The position numbers and the translations under genes were made by a program. The notes under the pieces are model-generated. The model had not been told where the DNA came from. It did no database searches and was given only the letters and a program-made list of their open reading frames with translations. From contig JANLYB010000248.1 in NCBI GenBank assembly GCA_031365425.1, forward strand, positions 1 to 22,001: a DNA stretch of 22,001 bases, in the 5' to 3' direction. This document shows positions 6,859 to 14,914 of the stretch, piece by piece (position 1 is the stretch's first letter; the number at the start of each line of letters is the position of its first letter). This DNA comes from JANXVY01 sp031365425. Lineage in GTDB: Bacteria > Pseudomonadota > Alphaproteobacteria > Rhizobiales > Hyphomicrobiaceae.

Positions 6859-7476
6859 ATGAGCTTGTTCACGAGCGAAGAAGAAGCCCGGATCAGCAAA
6901 GCCATTGGGGATGTAGAGCGTAAGACGAGCGGGGAGATCCTCGCCGTCGTCGCCAAACAGAGCGATGGCTACCTGTATGTGCCGTTTCTCGTCGCGTCGC
7001 TGGTGGCACTGCTGGTGCCGTGGCCATTCATTTACCTGACCTGGCATCCGGTGCAGTGGATTTATCTGATCCAGCTTGCCGTGTTTGCAGTGATCGTTGC
7101 GTTACTGCTGCCGGGGCACGTGCGGCTATGGTTCGTGCCTGACAGCGTGAAAAAGATGCATGCGCATCGGCGCGCGGTCGAGCAGTTCGTAGTGCAGAAC
7201 TTGCACACGTCGGCGGGGCGGACGGGCGTGCTGATCTTCGTGTCGCTCGCCGAGCACTACGCCGAGATCATCGCCGACAAGGGCATTCACGCGAAGGTGC
7301 CGGAAGGGACATGGCAGGTCATTATCGATCAGTTGACGAGCGACCTTGCCAACGACGAAGCCGCGAAGGGTTTCGTGCAGGCGATTGAAGCATGCGGCAA
7401 GCATCTGGCGGCACATTTTCCGCCCGGGACCGCGAGCGCAAACGAGTTTCCAAATCATTTGATCGTTCTGCAATAG
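6859..7476 (+). CDS. Second TPM-domain protein with two membrane segments
   Basis: The protein has 205 residues. It opens with FTSEEEARISKAIGDVERKTSGEILAVVAKQSDGY, the start of a TPM-type fold. This is split by two membrane segments at about 40-60 and 67-85 and resumes with VRLWFVPDSVKKMHAHRRAVEQFVVQNLHTSAGRTGVLIFVSLAEHYAEIIAD. This layout, with two transmembrane helices inserted in the TPM fold, is a recognised companion of lemA and the Gly-tailed TPM protein in Proteobacteria. The three probably act together in the cell envelope, though the activity is unknown. The ATG at 6859 has a strong GAGGAG. The gene is followed after 21 bases by the MFS transporter on the same strand. Confidence 0.88.
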   Translation: MSLFTSEEEARISKAIGDVERKTSGEILAVVAKQSDGYLYVPFLVASLVALLVPWPFIYLTWHPVQWIYLIQLAVFAVIVALLLPGHVRLWFVPDSVKKMHAHRRAVEQFVVQNLHTSAGRTGVLIFVSLAEHYAEIIADKGIHAKVPEGTWQVIIDQLTSDLANDEAAKGFVQAIEACGKHLAAHFPPGTASANEFPNHLIVLQ

Positions 7477-7497
7477 TGCCCGTTTCAGGAGACGCCC

Positions 7498-8901
7498 GTG
7501 TCCCATTCGTCCACCATCGCCGCCGTTGACTCGGGTGCCCCTACCATTGCCGCGCCCAAGCGCGCGCTGATCTCATGGGCGCTCTTCGACTGGTCGGCGC
7601 AGCCATTTTACACGCTAATAACAACGTTTCTGTTTGCGCCGTTCTTTGCGACGGCTGTGATGGGGAATGCGGCCGAGGGGCAGAAAATCTGGGGCTACGC
7701 GGCAGCCGTTGCCGGGGTATTTATCGCGATCGGCTCGCCGTTTCTGGGCGCGCTGGCCGATGGCCGGGGGCGGCGCAAACCGTGGATTGCGCTGTTTGCC
7801 GCGACGTTTGCCCTAGGCATGTCGTGCCTGTGGCTCGCTGTGCCGGGGGCTTCGACAGGAACCATCGGGCTTGTGCTTGCCGCGTTCGTCGTGGCGGCGG
7901 TGTCGGCTGAATATTGTCAGGTTTTCACCAACGCGATCATGCCGACGCTTGTACCGCATAGCCAGCTCGGGCGCTTGTCGGGAGCGGGGTGGGCTGCTGG
8001 GTATTTCGGCGGCTTGGTCAGTTTAGTGCTGATGGTCGGGTTGATCGTCGCCGTGCCCGAGACTGGCAAGACACTGCTAGGGTTTGATCCACTCATCAAG
8101 CTCGATGCGGCAAGCCGCCAGTATGACCGGCTGGCCGGGCCGTTCGCAGCGTTGTGGTTTGTGATTTTCGTGCTGCCGTTTTTCTTGTTCGTGCCGGATA
8201 AGCCGCGCGCGCCGGCGCCGGGACAGGCCGAGCACAGCGCGCTTGCCGAGCTTGGCGATACGCTGCGGGCGCTGCCGTCGAACCCGAGCATCCTGCTGTT
8301 TCTCATCGCGCGCATGCTCTATTCGGACGGGCTTTCGGCGATCTTCACGTTCGGTGGCATCTATGGGGCGTATGTGTTCAATTGGGGGCCGCTGGAGCTT
8401 GGTATTTTCGGCATCGTTCTCACGCTGACCGGCGCGCTCGGTGCGCTGGCGGGTGGATTTCTCGACGATAAATTGGGATCAAAAACTGTCATCATCGGCG
8501 CGCTGGTGCTGTTGATGGCGGGTGCGGTCGGTATCTTGTCGGTCGACAAGACGCATGTGCTGTTCTCGAAGGAAGTTGCTGCCAAACTTGCCGGGTCGAA
8601 ACCGTTCTCGTCAATCGGCGAACAAGTGTTCCTGGCGTTCGCGGTGCTGGTCGGTGCGGTGTCGGCTCCGGTGCAGGCGGCGAGCCGTTCGCTGCTGGCG
8701 CGCTTGGCGCCACCCGACAAGATCACCCAATATTTTGGCCTGTTCGCGTTTTCCGGCAAAGCCACGGCTTTCCTAGCGCCGTTCGTGGTTGCCGCCGTGA
8801 CGGCGGCGACGGGCGATCAGCGGATCGGGATGGCGTCGATTTTGGCGTTTTTGATTGTGGGCGTGGTGCTGATGCTGCCGGTAAAATCGACACGCGATTG
8901 A
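7498..8901 (+). CDS. UMF1 (Atg22-like) family MFS transporter
   Basis: The protein has 467 residues and is highly hydrophobic, with about 12 predicted membrane helices. The first helix region, ISWALFDWSAQPFYTLITTFLFAPFF, is typical of the UMF1/Atg22 branch. The MFS loop 2-3 motif appears as GALADGRGRRKPWI. Atg22 exports amino acids from the yeast vacuole; substrates of bacterial UMF1 proteins are mostly unassigned, so I give none. A soluble loop of about 20 residues (PDKPRAPAPGQAEHSALAE) separates the two halves. The start is GTG at 7498, with CAGGAG 6 bases upstream. It lies 21 bases after the second TPM gene, so the two are probably co-transcribed. The neighbour on the right is convergent, 79 bases away. 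Confidence 0.9.
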   Translation: MSHSSTIAAVDSGAPTIAAPKRALISWALFDWSAQPFYTLITTFLFAPFFATAVMGNAAEGQKIWGYAAAVAGVFIAIGSPFLGALADGRGRRKPWIALFAATFALGMSCLWLAVPGASTGTIGLVLAAFVVAAVSAEYCQVFTNAIMPTLVPHSQLGRLSGAGWAAGYFGGLVSLVLMVGLIVAVPETGKTLLGFDPLIKLDAASRQYDRLAGPFAALWFVIFVLPFFLFVPDKPRAPAPGQAEHSALAELGDTLRALPSNPSILLFLIARMLYSDGLSAIFTFGGIYGAYVFNWGPLELGIFGIVLTLTGALGALAGGFLDDKLGSKTVIIGALVLLMAGAVGILSVDKTHVLFSKEVAAKLAGSKPFSSIGEQVFLAFAVLVGAVSAPVQAASRSLLARLAPPDKITQYFGLFAFSGKATAFLAPFVVAAVTAATGDQRIGMASILAFLIVGVVLMLPVKSTRD

Positions 8902-8980
8902 GGCTCGAATTTGATGCCCCTGGGTCCGGTGTCTGCACCGCACCGTGAAGTACGCTGAAGTGCGCACGGGATGACATGTT

Positions 8981-9475
8981 TTAGCGTGGGCGGTCCAAAC
9001 GCATGAGCCACGCGGGGCCGAGGAGGGGATCGTCGATGACGCGGATCCACTTAAAGCCGGTTTGCTCGTAGGCGCGGACGGCGGCTTCGTGTTTCAAAGC
9101 AGCGACGACGATGACAGCAGGCGCCAGCGTCGTGGCGAAGACTTCGTGGGCGACGAGGCGGATGGCTGACTGGGCAGCCCCTTGCTTGCGGTAGGCCGGG
9201 TTGGCGATGAAGGCGTCGATGCGAAAGGTGCCGGCGGTCAGTGCGTGCGGGACGCCTTTGATGGGCTCGGTGTCGAGCGCCTGGGCGTAGCCGACCGCGA
9301 TATGATCGAACTCGATGATGGAGCACAGGCCCATGTCGGCGCGCATAGCCGCCATCACCTCGGCTTCGGCGGTGGCGAGGCTTCCCCACCAGCGCTGCAC
9401 TTCGCCTTGGCCTAACCACGCACGGATCATCGGCCAATCGCGCTGGTCAGCCGGGCGTAGCATCACCGCTGGCAT
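8981..9475 (-). CDS. GNAT family N-acetyltransferase, AAC(6')-like architecture
   Basis: The protein has 164 residues. It begins VMLRPADQRDWPMIRAWL, the usual GNAT beta1-alpha1. It has a WWGS segment at 29-32, a beta4 strand with RIDAFIANPAYRKQG, and the acetyl-CoA pyrophosphate loop R-K-Q-G-A at 96-100. It ends with EHAAVRAYEQTGF-like residues (here KHEAAVRAYEQTGFKWI, 128-144). This layout resembles the acetyltransferase group that includes aminoglycoside 6'-N-acetyltransferases (GNAT_3/Acetyltransf_8). Most chromosomal members have no proven drug substrate, so I do not call it a resistance gene. GGGAG lies 5 bases before the ATG at 9475. A structured element lies between it and purH, upstream on the same strand. 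Confidence 0.85.
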   Translation of the reverse strand: MPAVMLRPADQRDWPMIRAWLGQGEVQRWWGSLATAEAEVMAAMRADMGLCSIIEFDHIAVGYAQALDTEPIKGVPHALTAGTFRIDAFIANPAYRKQGAAQSAIRLVAHEVFATTLAPAVIVVAALKHEAAVRAYEQTGFKWIRVIDDPLLGPAWLMRLDRPR

Positions 9476-9518
9476 TGGGGCTCCCTACATCCTGACGGCA
9501 CTGCCGCTTGGCCCCTGG

Positions 9519-9569
9519 ATGGCCGCCTCACCGAGCGAAGCTCGGCCCTTGGCCGAGACGGGCGGCCAT
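9519..9569. repeat. Nested intergenic palindrome with two exclusive inner hairpins
   Basis: The outer arms ATGGCCGCC (9519-9527) and GGCGGCCAT (9561-9569) are a perfect 9-base inverted repeat. Inside, CCGAGC/GCTCGG (9531-9536 with 9540-9545, loop GAA) and CTCGGCC/GGCCGAG (9541-9547 with 9551-9557, loop CTT) are both possible but share bases 9541-9545, so only one can form at a time. It lies in the 113-base gap between purH and the GNAT gene, both minus strand. It could terminate purH transcription, regulate the GNAT gene or be a mobile palindromic repeat. No T-tract is present. Confidence 0.65.
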
Positions 9570-9588
9570 AGAGTGAGAGGGTACATGG

Positions 9589-11181
9589 TCAGTGCCGGAA
9601 ATGGCGGACGCCGGTGAAGACCATGGCGAGGCCGCGGGCATCGGCGGCGGCGATGACTTCGTCGTCTTTTACGGAACCGCCTGGTTGGATGACGGCAGTG
9701 ACGCCAGCGTCAGCGGCGGCGATCAGACCGTCGGCGAAGGGGAAGAACGCGTCGGAGGCGACGACAGAGCCTTTGGTCAACGGCGCTGTGAAGCCTGCGG
9801 CTTTGGCTGCTTCCTCGGCCTTCCAGGCGGCGATGCGGACACTGTCGACGCGGCTCATCTGGCCGGCACCAATGCCGACGGTTGCGCCACCCTTGACGTA
9901 GACGATGGCGTTCGACTTGACGTGCTTGGCGACCTTGAAGGCGAATTGCAGGTCGGCAAATTCGGCGGGCGTCGGCGCGCGCTTGGTGACGACCTTGAGG
10001 TCGAGATCTTCGACGACGCTGCTGTCGCGCGACTGGACCAGAAGCCCACCGGCGATGGAGCGGACAATCACGCCGGGTGCGCTTGCGTCGGGCAGGGTGC
10101 CCGTGGTCAGGAGGCGCAGGTTTTTCTTGCGGGCGAAGATGGCGCGGGCTTCGGGCGTCGCGCCGGGGGCAATGACGACTTCGGTGAAGATCTTGGTCAT
10201 TTCCTCGGCGGCGGCCGCATCGATGATGCGATTGAGGGCGATGATGCCGCCGAACGCGCTTTGCGGATCGCAGGCGAGCGCGCGGGCATAAGCTTCCTTC
10301 AAGGTTTCGCCGGTCGCCACGCCGCAGGGGTTGGCGTGCTTGATGATCGCGACGGCAGGCTTGTCGCTCTTGGCGAATTCGGCGACGAGTTCGAAGGCGG
10401 CGTCGGTGTCGTTCAGGTTGTTGTACGAAAGTTCCTTGCCCTGGTGCTGCTCGGCGGTGGCGACGCCGGGGCGGCGATCTGGCGATAGATAGACGGCGGC
10501 CTTCTGGTGGGGGTTTTCGCCGTAACGCAGGCGGGCTGCGAGCTTGCCGCCGAACGCCCGCCAATCGGGAGCATCGTCGGACAGGGTGGCGGCGAACCAG
10601 TTTGAAATGCCCGCGTCGTAGGCCGCCGTGCGGGCGAAGGCTTTGGCGGCCAGATGGGTGCGGAAGGGCAGCGAGGTTCCGCCGCCGGATGCGTTCATTT
10701 CATCGAGGACGCTGGCGTAGTCGGAGGGGTCAACGACGACCGCGACGCCTGCATGGTTTTTGGCCGCTGCGCGGATCATTGCGGGGCCGCCAATGTCGAT
10801 GTTTTCGATGCAAGTGTCGTAGTCTGCGCCGCGCGCCATCGTCTCTTCGAACGGGTAGAGATTGACGACGAGCAGATCGATGGGCTCGATTGCATGCTGT
10901 TCGGCTTGCCGCTCGTGCTTAGCGTTGCCGCGAATATAGAGCAAGCCGCCGTGGACTTTGGGGTGCAGCGTCTTGACCCGGCCATCCATCATCTCGGGCA
11001 TGCCAGTCGTCGCCGAGACGTCGGTGACGGGGAGGCCAGCTTGCGCAATCGCGACGGCCGTGCCGCCGGTCGAGACCAGCTTCACGCCTTTGGCCGACAG
11101 AGCCGTTGCGAACTCGATCAGGCCAGTTTTGTCCGACACCGAAATCAAAGCGCGGCGAATCTTAGGGTGGGCCACTGTCAT
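9589..11181 (-). CDS. purH: Bifunctional AICAR formyltransferase / IMP cyclohydrolase
   Basis: The protein has 530 residues, the usual PurH length. It catalyses the last two steps of de novo purine synthesis: formylation of AICAR with 10-formyl-tetrahydrofolate and ring closure to IMP, in the cytosol. The N-terminal cyclohydrolase (MGS-like) domain shows RRALISVSDKTGL, then VSTGGTAVAI and GRVKTLHPKVHGGLL. The transformylase domain shows RYGENPHQKAAVYL, KHANPCGVA with the catalytic Lys-His, and the DPQSAFGGIIALNR stretch. The C-terminus ends GVRHFRH, as in most PurH proteins. The ATG at 11181 has AAGGA 7 bases upstream. The heparinase-like gene ends 14 bases upstream on the same strand and rsmB lies beyond it; this order is common in Hyphomicrobiales. 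Confidence 0.98.
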   Translation of the reverse strand: MTVAHPKIRRALISVSDKTGLIEFATALSAKGVKLVSTGGTAVAIAQAGLPVTDVSATTGMPEMMDGRVKTLHPKVHGGLLYIRGNAKHERQAEQHAIEPIDLLVVNLYPFEETMARGADYDTCIENIDIGGPAMIRAAAKNHAGVAVVVDPSDYASVLDEMNASGGGTSLPFRTHLAAKAFARTAAYDAGISNWFAATLSDDAPDWRAFGGKLAARLRYGENPHQKAAVYLSPDRRPGVATAEQHQGKELSYNNLNDTDAAFELVAEFAKSDKPAVAIIKHANPCGVATGETLKEAYARALACDPQSAFGGIIALNRIIDAAAAEEMTKIFTEVVIAPGATPEARAIFARKKNLRLLTTGTLPDASAPGVIVRSIAGGLLVQSRDSSVVEDLDLKVVTKRAPTPAEFADLQFAFKVAKHVKSNAIVYVKGGATVGIGAGQMSRVDSVRIAAWKAEEAAKAAGFTAPLTKGSVVASDAFFPFADGLIAAADAGVTAVIQPGGSVKDDEVIAAADARGLAMVFTGVRHFRH

Positions 11182-11195
11182 GGCATTGTCCTTTT

Positions 11196-12932
11196 CTAAC
11201 CGGCGGCGTGAGCCGGGTTGGTTTCGTCGAGGCCGACCTGCCAGCTCACGTCAGTGGTGCCGCCACAGGCTCCTCGCAACACAATCTGCAAGGAAGGCCT
11301 GGGACCCGAGCTGCCGGTGAAGAATATGCTTTCCTCGATTGCCGTTGCAGCGCCGGTCGCACGAAACAGCCAGCGTTGTCCATTCCGCAAACGTATAACA
11401 ATGCCGGGTTCGTCGCTGCCTGCGGTACCCTGCCACGGTTCGCAGGTTGTATCGGGATGCAAATGAAAATGGATCGCAAATGGGACGTCGCGGCGCAAGC
11501 GGTCGTGGGCTTTGGTTCTGAGCCGGTCACAGCCGCGCAGCACTTTGCCATTCGTAGCCAGCCGCAATTCGCGCTCGTGGATAAGCCCTAAGCGTTGCAG
11601 GTAGCCATCATGCGAGCCCTGGAATACATGCTCGGCGTCGCTGAATTCCATGTGCGTCGCGACGTTGGCCGGCAGCTGCATCGGCACCGCGCCGAGCATG
11701 GCTTCAAGGGCTGCATTACGCACGAGGCGGGACGAGGAGGTTTCGCCCAGGCACACCGTTGAGTGGCTGGCGGTGGCGCGCGAGACAGCCCGCCAATCGC
11801 TATCGACGGCGCTTGGTGCGCCTGCATTTACGAACAGCAGCGCATGACCGGTGCTCATTTCAAATGCGAGGCATCCGGCATGGGCTTGGCCGGACATGGC
11901 CAGCGGCGGTGGAGATCCAGCGTCAAGGATCAGGATCGCCGCGCCGCAATCGATCCGCGCATATTTCGATTGGGGGGCGACGCCCCAGGCAGGAAGGGGG
12001 CGGTCGTCGTAGGCTGCGAGCGTTGCGAGCGCTGCCGGGTCGCCCAAGCCGGTGCCGTTGAAGCGCGCGACCGCACCATCGCCAAGTCTTAAATATCGCA
12101 GCATGACGAGCATACGGGCAACGGCGATGGAGAAGGCATCGGGGGCGATAAGTCCACGCGTGTCGAAGCAAGATTTGAGCGGGAGCCAGTCGAGCAACAG
12201 GTCGATGAGGGTGGCTGGACTGCGGCTCACATGACCGCCGTCGGAGTGAATCTGGCGTTCGATCTCGGCCACGAACAGGCGAAGCGTACTTTCGAGCTGG
12301 CGCTCGCGGCCGGTCACGGCCAGGTGGGCAACGACGAGGGCGGTCAACGCGACGAGCCGTGGATAGCCTTCGCCCGCGTTGCGCCATGTCGCTTGCAGCA
12401 TCATGACTTCGCGCGCGATGCCCCGTCCGATGGCGTCGAACTCTGCTGCGTTGGCGCCGTCCAACAGGAACGGCGCGTGGGTGATCCAGGAAAGGATGCG
12501 GCGCGCGCGAACGGCAGGATCGCTGGCAGCGGCGCGCTGGTAACGGGTGCCGGCCAGCCAGTCGAGTACATATTTGCGAGCTGAGCGTTGTGCGCTGGTA
12601 TCGCCGGCTGCTTCGAGGTGACGCAACCAACCAAAGCCGTGAAGGTTGGACTGCCATGCGGCGCCGTGGCTGGTGAGTTCGAATGGCGAGCGGCCATTGA
12701 GGCGCGCGGTGTTACCCGACAGGCCGAACGATCCGCTTTCAATTTCGGCCCAGAAGCTCGGGTCGCAGGTGCGCAGATTTTGCGGGGCGATGACAAGCTG
12801 GCCGAGCGTGCCGCGGCCATGCCGCCAGCGCACGAACCGGCTTTGGGCAAGGTTCGCCGCAGCCTGACGCCTCAAGCCTTGCGCGCGGACCAAAGCGACG
12901 CGAACGCGCTCGCTCAATGCAATCCGGGTCAT
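11196..12932 (-). CDS. Heparinase II/III-like family protein
   Basis: The protein has 578 residues. The N-terminal half is an alpha-helical toroid typical of polysaccharide lyases (WLAGTRYQRA, RARRILSWITHAPFLL, then RHLVALTALVVAHL-like helices). The C-terminal half is the heparinase II/III beta-sandwich, with CLAFEMSTGHALLFVNAGAP, then SRATASHSTVCLGE with the conserved His-Ser-Thr, and VFQGSHDGYLQRLGLIHERELRL. Family members cleave uronic-acid polysaccharides by beta-elimination. This alphaproteobacterial subgroup sits next to purH and rsmB and lacks an obvious signal peptide, so its substrate and location are not known. The ATG at 12932 has AAGG about 10 bases upstream. It reads towards purH with a 14-base gap, so the two are probably co-transcribed. 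Confidence 0.9.
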   Translation of the reverse strand: MTRIALSERVRVALVRAQGLRRQAAANLAQSRFVRWRHGRGTLGQLVIAPQNLRTCDPSFWAEIESGSFGLSGNTARLNGRSPFELTSHGAAWQSNLHGFGWLRHLEAAGDTSAQRSARKYVLDWLAGTRYQRAAASDPAVRARRILSWITHAPFLLDGANAAEFDAIGRGIAREVMMLQATWRNAGEGYPRLVALTALVVAHLAVTGRERQLESTLRLFVAEIERQIHSDGGHVSRSPATLIDLLLDWLPLKSCFDTRGLIAPDAFSIAVARMLVMLRYLRLGDGAVARFNGTGLGDPAALATLAAYDDRPLPAWGVAPQSKYARIDCGAAILILDAGSPPPLAMSGQAHAGCLAFEMSTGHALLFVNAGAPSAVDSDWRAVSRATASHSTVCLGETSSSRLVRNAALEAMLGAVPMQLPANVATHMEFSDAEHVFQGSHDGYLQRLGLIHERELRLATNGKVLRGCDRLRTKAHDRLRRDVPFAIHFHLHPDTTCEPWQGTAGSDEPGIVIRLRNGQRWLFRATGAATAIEESIFFTGSSGPRPSLQIVLRGACGGTTDVSWQVGLDETNPAHAAG

Positions 12933-13044
12933 TGTACGGCGTGCCTTGTCATCGAGAGGCGCGGCCTGCTTGCGTGTTGTATCTCATGCTCCGCATGTAG
13001 ACTGATTCGTTGGTTCGTATTTTGGCGCGGTTATCCGCAAATCC

Positions 13045-14448
13045 TTATTGAGCACGCCGGAATCGGGCGGCATAGAAGCCGTCGAGACCGGACATTTCGG
13101 GGTCATCCATCTTGAGGTGGGTTGGCAGCGTGCGCAGATCGCCGTCAGATGAGATCGCTTCGGCGAGCCCCCCGATTTCTTCAGCACGGACGGGATCGCG
13201 CACGAAATTTGGGTTTGCCGCCAGGAACTGGGCGGCTTGCCCGCTGCCTTCCTCGGGTTCGAGCGAGCAAGAGCAGTAGACCAGTAACCCGCCGGGCCGG
13301 ACGAGTTTGCTGGCCGCCGTCAACAGCTTGGATTGAAGGGCTGCTAATTGGGCGATGTCGGTTGACCGCTTGAGGCGGAGGATGTCGGGGTGACGGCGGA
13401 TGGTGCCGGACGCGGTGCAGGGCGCGTCAAGCAGGACGGCATCAAACAGGCGGCCAGGGGCCCATGTGGTTACGTCGGCGGTGACGAGATCGGCTTTCAA
13501 CTGGAGGCGCGAAAGGTTTTCGGCGAGGCGGCCAACGCGGGTGGCGGACACATCGACCGCGGTGACGTTGGCGCCTGCGACAATGAGTTCTGCGGTTTTG
13601 CCGCCAGGGGCTGCGCAAAGGTCGGCGATTGATTGGCCTTTGACGTCGCCCAACAAGCGTCCGGGAAGGCCAGCGGCTGCGTCTTGGACCCACCACGCGC
13701 CGTCCTGGTAGCCGGGTAAATCTTCGATGCGGCCACGGTTTTTGACTCGGACCGAGCCGGTGGGCAACACGATGCCGCCAAATTGTGCGGCCCAACCCCC
13801 GGGGCCGGACTTCACCGAGATGTCGAGGGCGGCTTCGGTGAGGTTGGCGGCAGCGATGGCGTGGGCTTGGCTTTCGCCGTAGGCTTCCACCCAGCGCTTC
13901 CAGGCCCAATCGGGCGTATTCAGGCGCGGTCCGTCGAGGGTTGCGAGCTTTGCAGGTCCCTGAACGCTGACTTTGCGGAGGACGGCATTCACCAGCTTGT
14001 CGAAACGGCGTGCGCCGCCGTCGGCGCGGGTCTGATCGACGGCCAGACTGATCGCTGCATGCGGCGGCGTGTCGAGACAGAGGAGCTGCGCGCTGGCCGA
14101 CAGCAGGATCGGCCAGAGCAGGCCTTGATTCTCGGGCAGCGGTTTATCGATGAAAGAGCGGACGACGGCATCGAGTTCGCCGTACCGGCGCAGGACGGTG
14201 ACGACGATGAGCCGCGAGAACGCGCGGTCGCGTTGCTCCATGCCGCGATAGATATGTAGCGAGAAAGCGCGATCCAGCGCGTCATCAAGCGCGCGGCGTT
14301 GATAAACGACCTCGGCCACCACGCGAACGGCGGCGGCGCGTGGGACAAAACCGGCGGGACGGTCTACGGGTTGTTGTGATACGCGCTGCGACGCTGCCAG
14401 CGCTGTTTGACGACGCTGCGGCGGGATTCCCGTCTTGCCCTGTGACAT
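13045..14448 (-). CDS. rsmB: 16S rRNA (cytosine-967-C5)-methyltransferase, RsmB family
   Basis: The protein has 467 residues. Residues about 38-165 are a NusB-like RNA-binding domain (RAAAVRVVAEVVYQRRALDDAL, then FDKLVNAVLRKV). Residues about 205-465 are the Sun/NOL1 methyltransferase domain: SAM-binding ADLCAAPGGKTAEL at 274-287, motif IV DAPCTASG with Cys343, and motif VI YCSCSLEP with the probable catalytic Cys393. It methylates C967 of 16S rRNA using S-adenosylmethionine. I chose the ATG at 14448 because AAGGAG lies 10 bases upstream; the open frame extends 23 codons further without family resemblance. It lies 112 bases upstream of the heparinase-like gene and is divergent from the DUF1674 gene. 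Confidence 0.95.
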   Translation of the reverse strand: MSQGKTGIPPQRRQTALAASQRVSQQPVDRPAGFVPRAAAVRVVAEVVYQRRALDDALDRAFSLHIYRGMEQRDRAFSRLIVVTVLRRYGELDAVVRSFIDKPLPENQGLLWPILLSASAQLLCLDTPPHAAISLAVDQTRADGGARRFDKLVNAVLRKVSVQGPAKLATLDGPRLNTPDWAWKRWVEAYGESQAHAIAAANLTEAALDISVKSGPGGWAAQFGGIVLPTGSVRVKNRGRIEDLPGYQDGAWWVQDAAAGLPGRLLGDVKGQSIADLCAAPGGKTAELIVAGANVTAVDVSATRVGRLAENLSRLQLKADLVTADVTTWAPGRLFDAVLLDAPCTASGTIRRHPDILRLKRSTDIAQLAALQSKLLTAASKLVRPGGLLVYCSCSLEPEEGSGQAAQFLAANPNFVRDPVRAEEIGGLAEAISSDGDLRTLPTHLKMDDPEMSGLDGFYAARFRRAQ

Positions 14449-14543
14449 TTGCCGTGATCTCCTTGGTGGCGTGAGGAAATCCCCGACGAAGCGCCAATAT
14501 ACGATATCGCACGGCATGCGCTACAGCTGTTGCGACGATCAGA

Positions 14544-14786
14544 ATGAGACACCTGATGCCTGAGAGCGAACCGACACCCGCGTCCCTGGACACCGCCATC
14601 ATTGATGATGAACCCAAACGCGTGCTCACGCCGGAGGCCCAGCGCGCACTAGCGGAAGCTGCCGAACGCCGCGCTGTCCGCGACGCCACCGAGACGGCGC
14701 GCGCAAAGGAGATTGGCGGACGCAACGGTCCCGACCCCGTGCGCTATGGCGATTGGGAACAGGGCGGCATCGCCTGGGACTTTTGA
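14544..14786 (+). CDS. DUF1674 protein, SDHAF4-like succinate dehydrogenase assembly factor
   Basis: The protein has 80 residues. The C-terminus, KEIGGRNGPDPVRYGDWEQ followed by GGIAWDF, matches the DUF1674 signature (GGxxGPEPTRYGDWExxGxxxDF). Mitochondrial SDHAF4 (Sdh8) carries this domain and binds the flavinated SdhA subunit during complex II assembly, so a similar role is likely. The N-terminal 50 residues are charged and poorly conserved. Either ATG at 14544 or the in-frame ATG at 14556 (MPESEPT) could be the start; neither has a strong ribosome binding site. It is divergent from rsmB with a 95-base shared upstream region. Confidence 0.85.
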   Translation: MRHLMPESEPTPASLDTAIIDDEPKRVLTPEAQRALAEAAERRAVRDATETARAKEIGGRNGPDPVRYGDWEQGGIAWDF

Positions 14787-14790
14787 AAGC

Positions 14791-14805
14791 TTAAGACTTT
14801 ATTTA
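14791..14805 (+). promoter_or_regulatory. Near-consensus CtrA-type site upstream of the Tad-like gene
   Basis: TTAA (14791-14794), seven bases, then TTTA (14802-14805) matches the CtrA consensus TTAA-N7-TTAA with one mismatch. It lies about 110 bases upstream of the Tad-like gene. CtrA controls pilus and cell-cycle genes in Alphaproteobacteria, but a one-mismatch short site can arise by chance. Confidence 0.25.
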
Positions 14806-14914
14806 CGGTAGCGAACGGTCGAATGCGGCCGTTAGCACCCAATGGGCCCCTTGGGCACCGGCTTTGCAGCTCTCCCGCCAGATACCGATCTGGTTGTTTC
14901 AAGGAGAGACACAA

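Noticed and set aside
8981..9475. Aminoglycoside resistance gene
   Set aside because: The fold resembles AAC(6')-type GNAT enzymes, but chromosomal GNATs of this type are common and no resistance context is present.
9592..10488. A 298-codon plus-strand open frame opposite purH
   Set aside because: It lies wholly antisense to purH, is low-complexity Gly/Asp-rich, and is a typical G+C-rich shadow frame.
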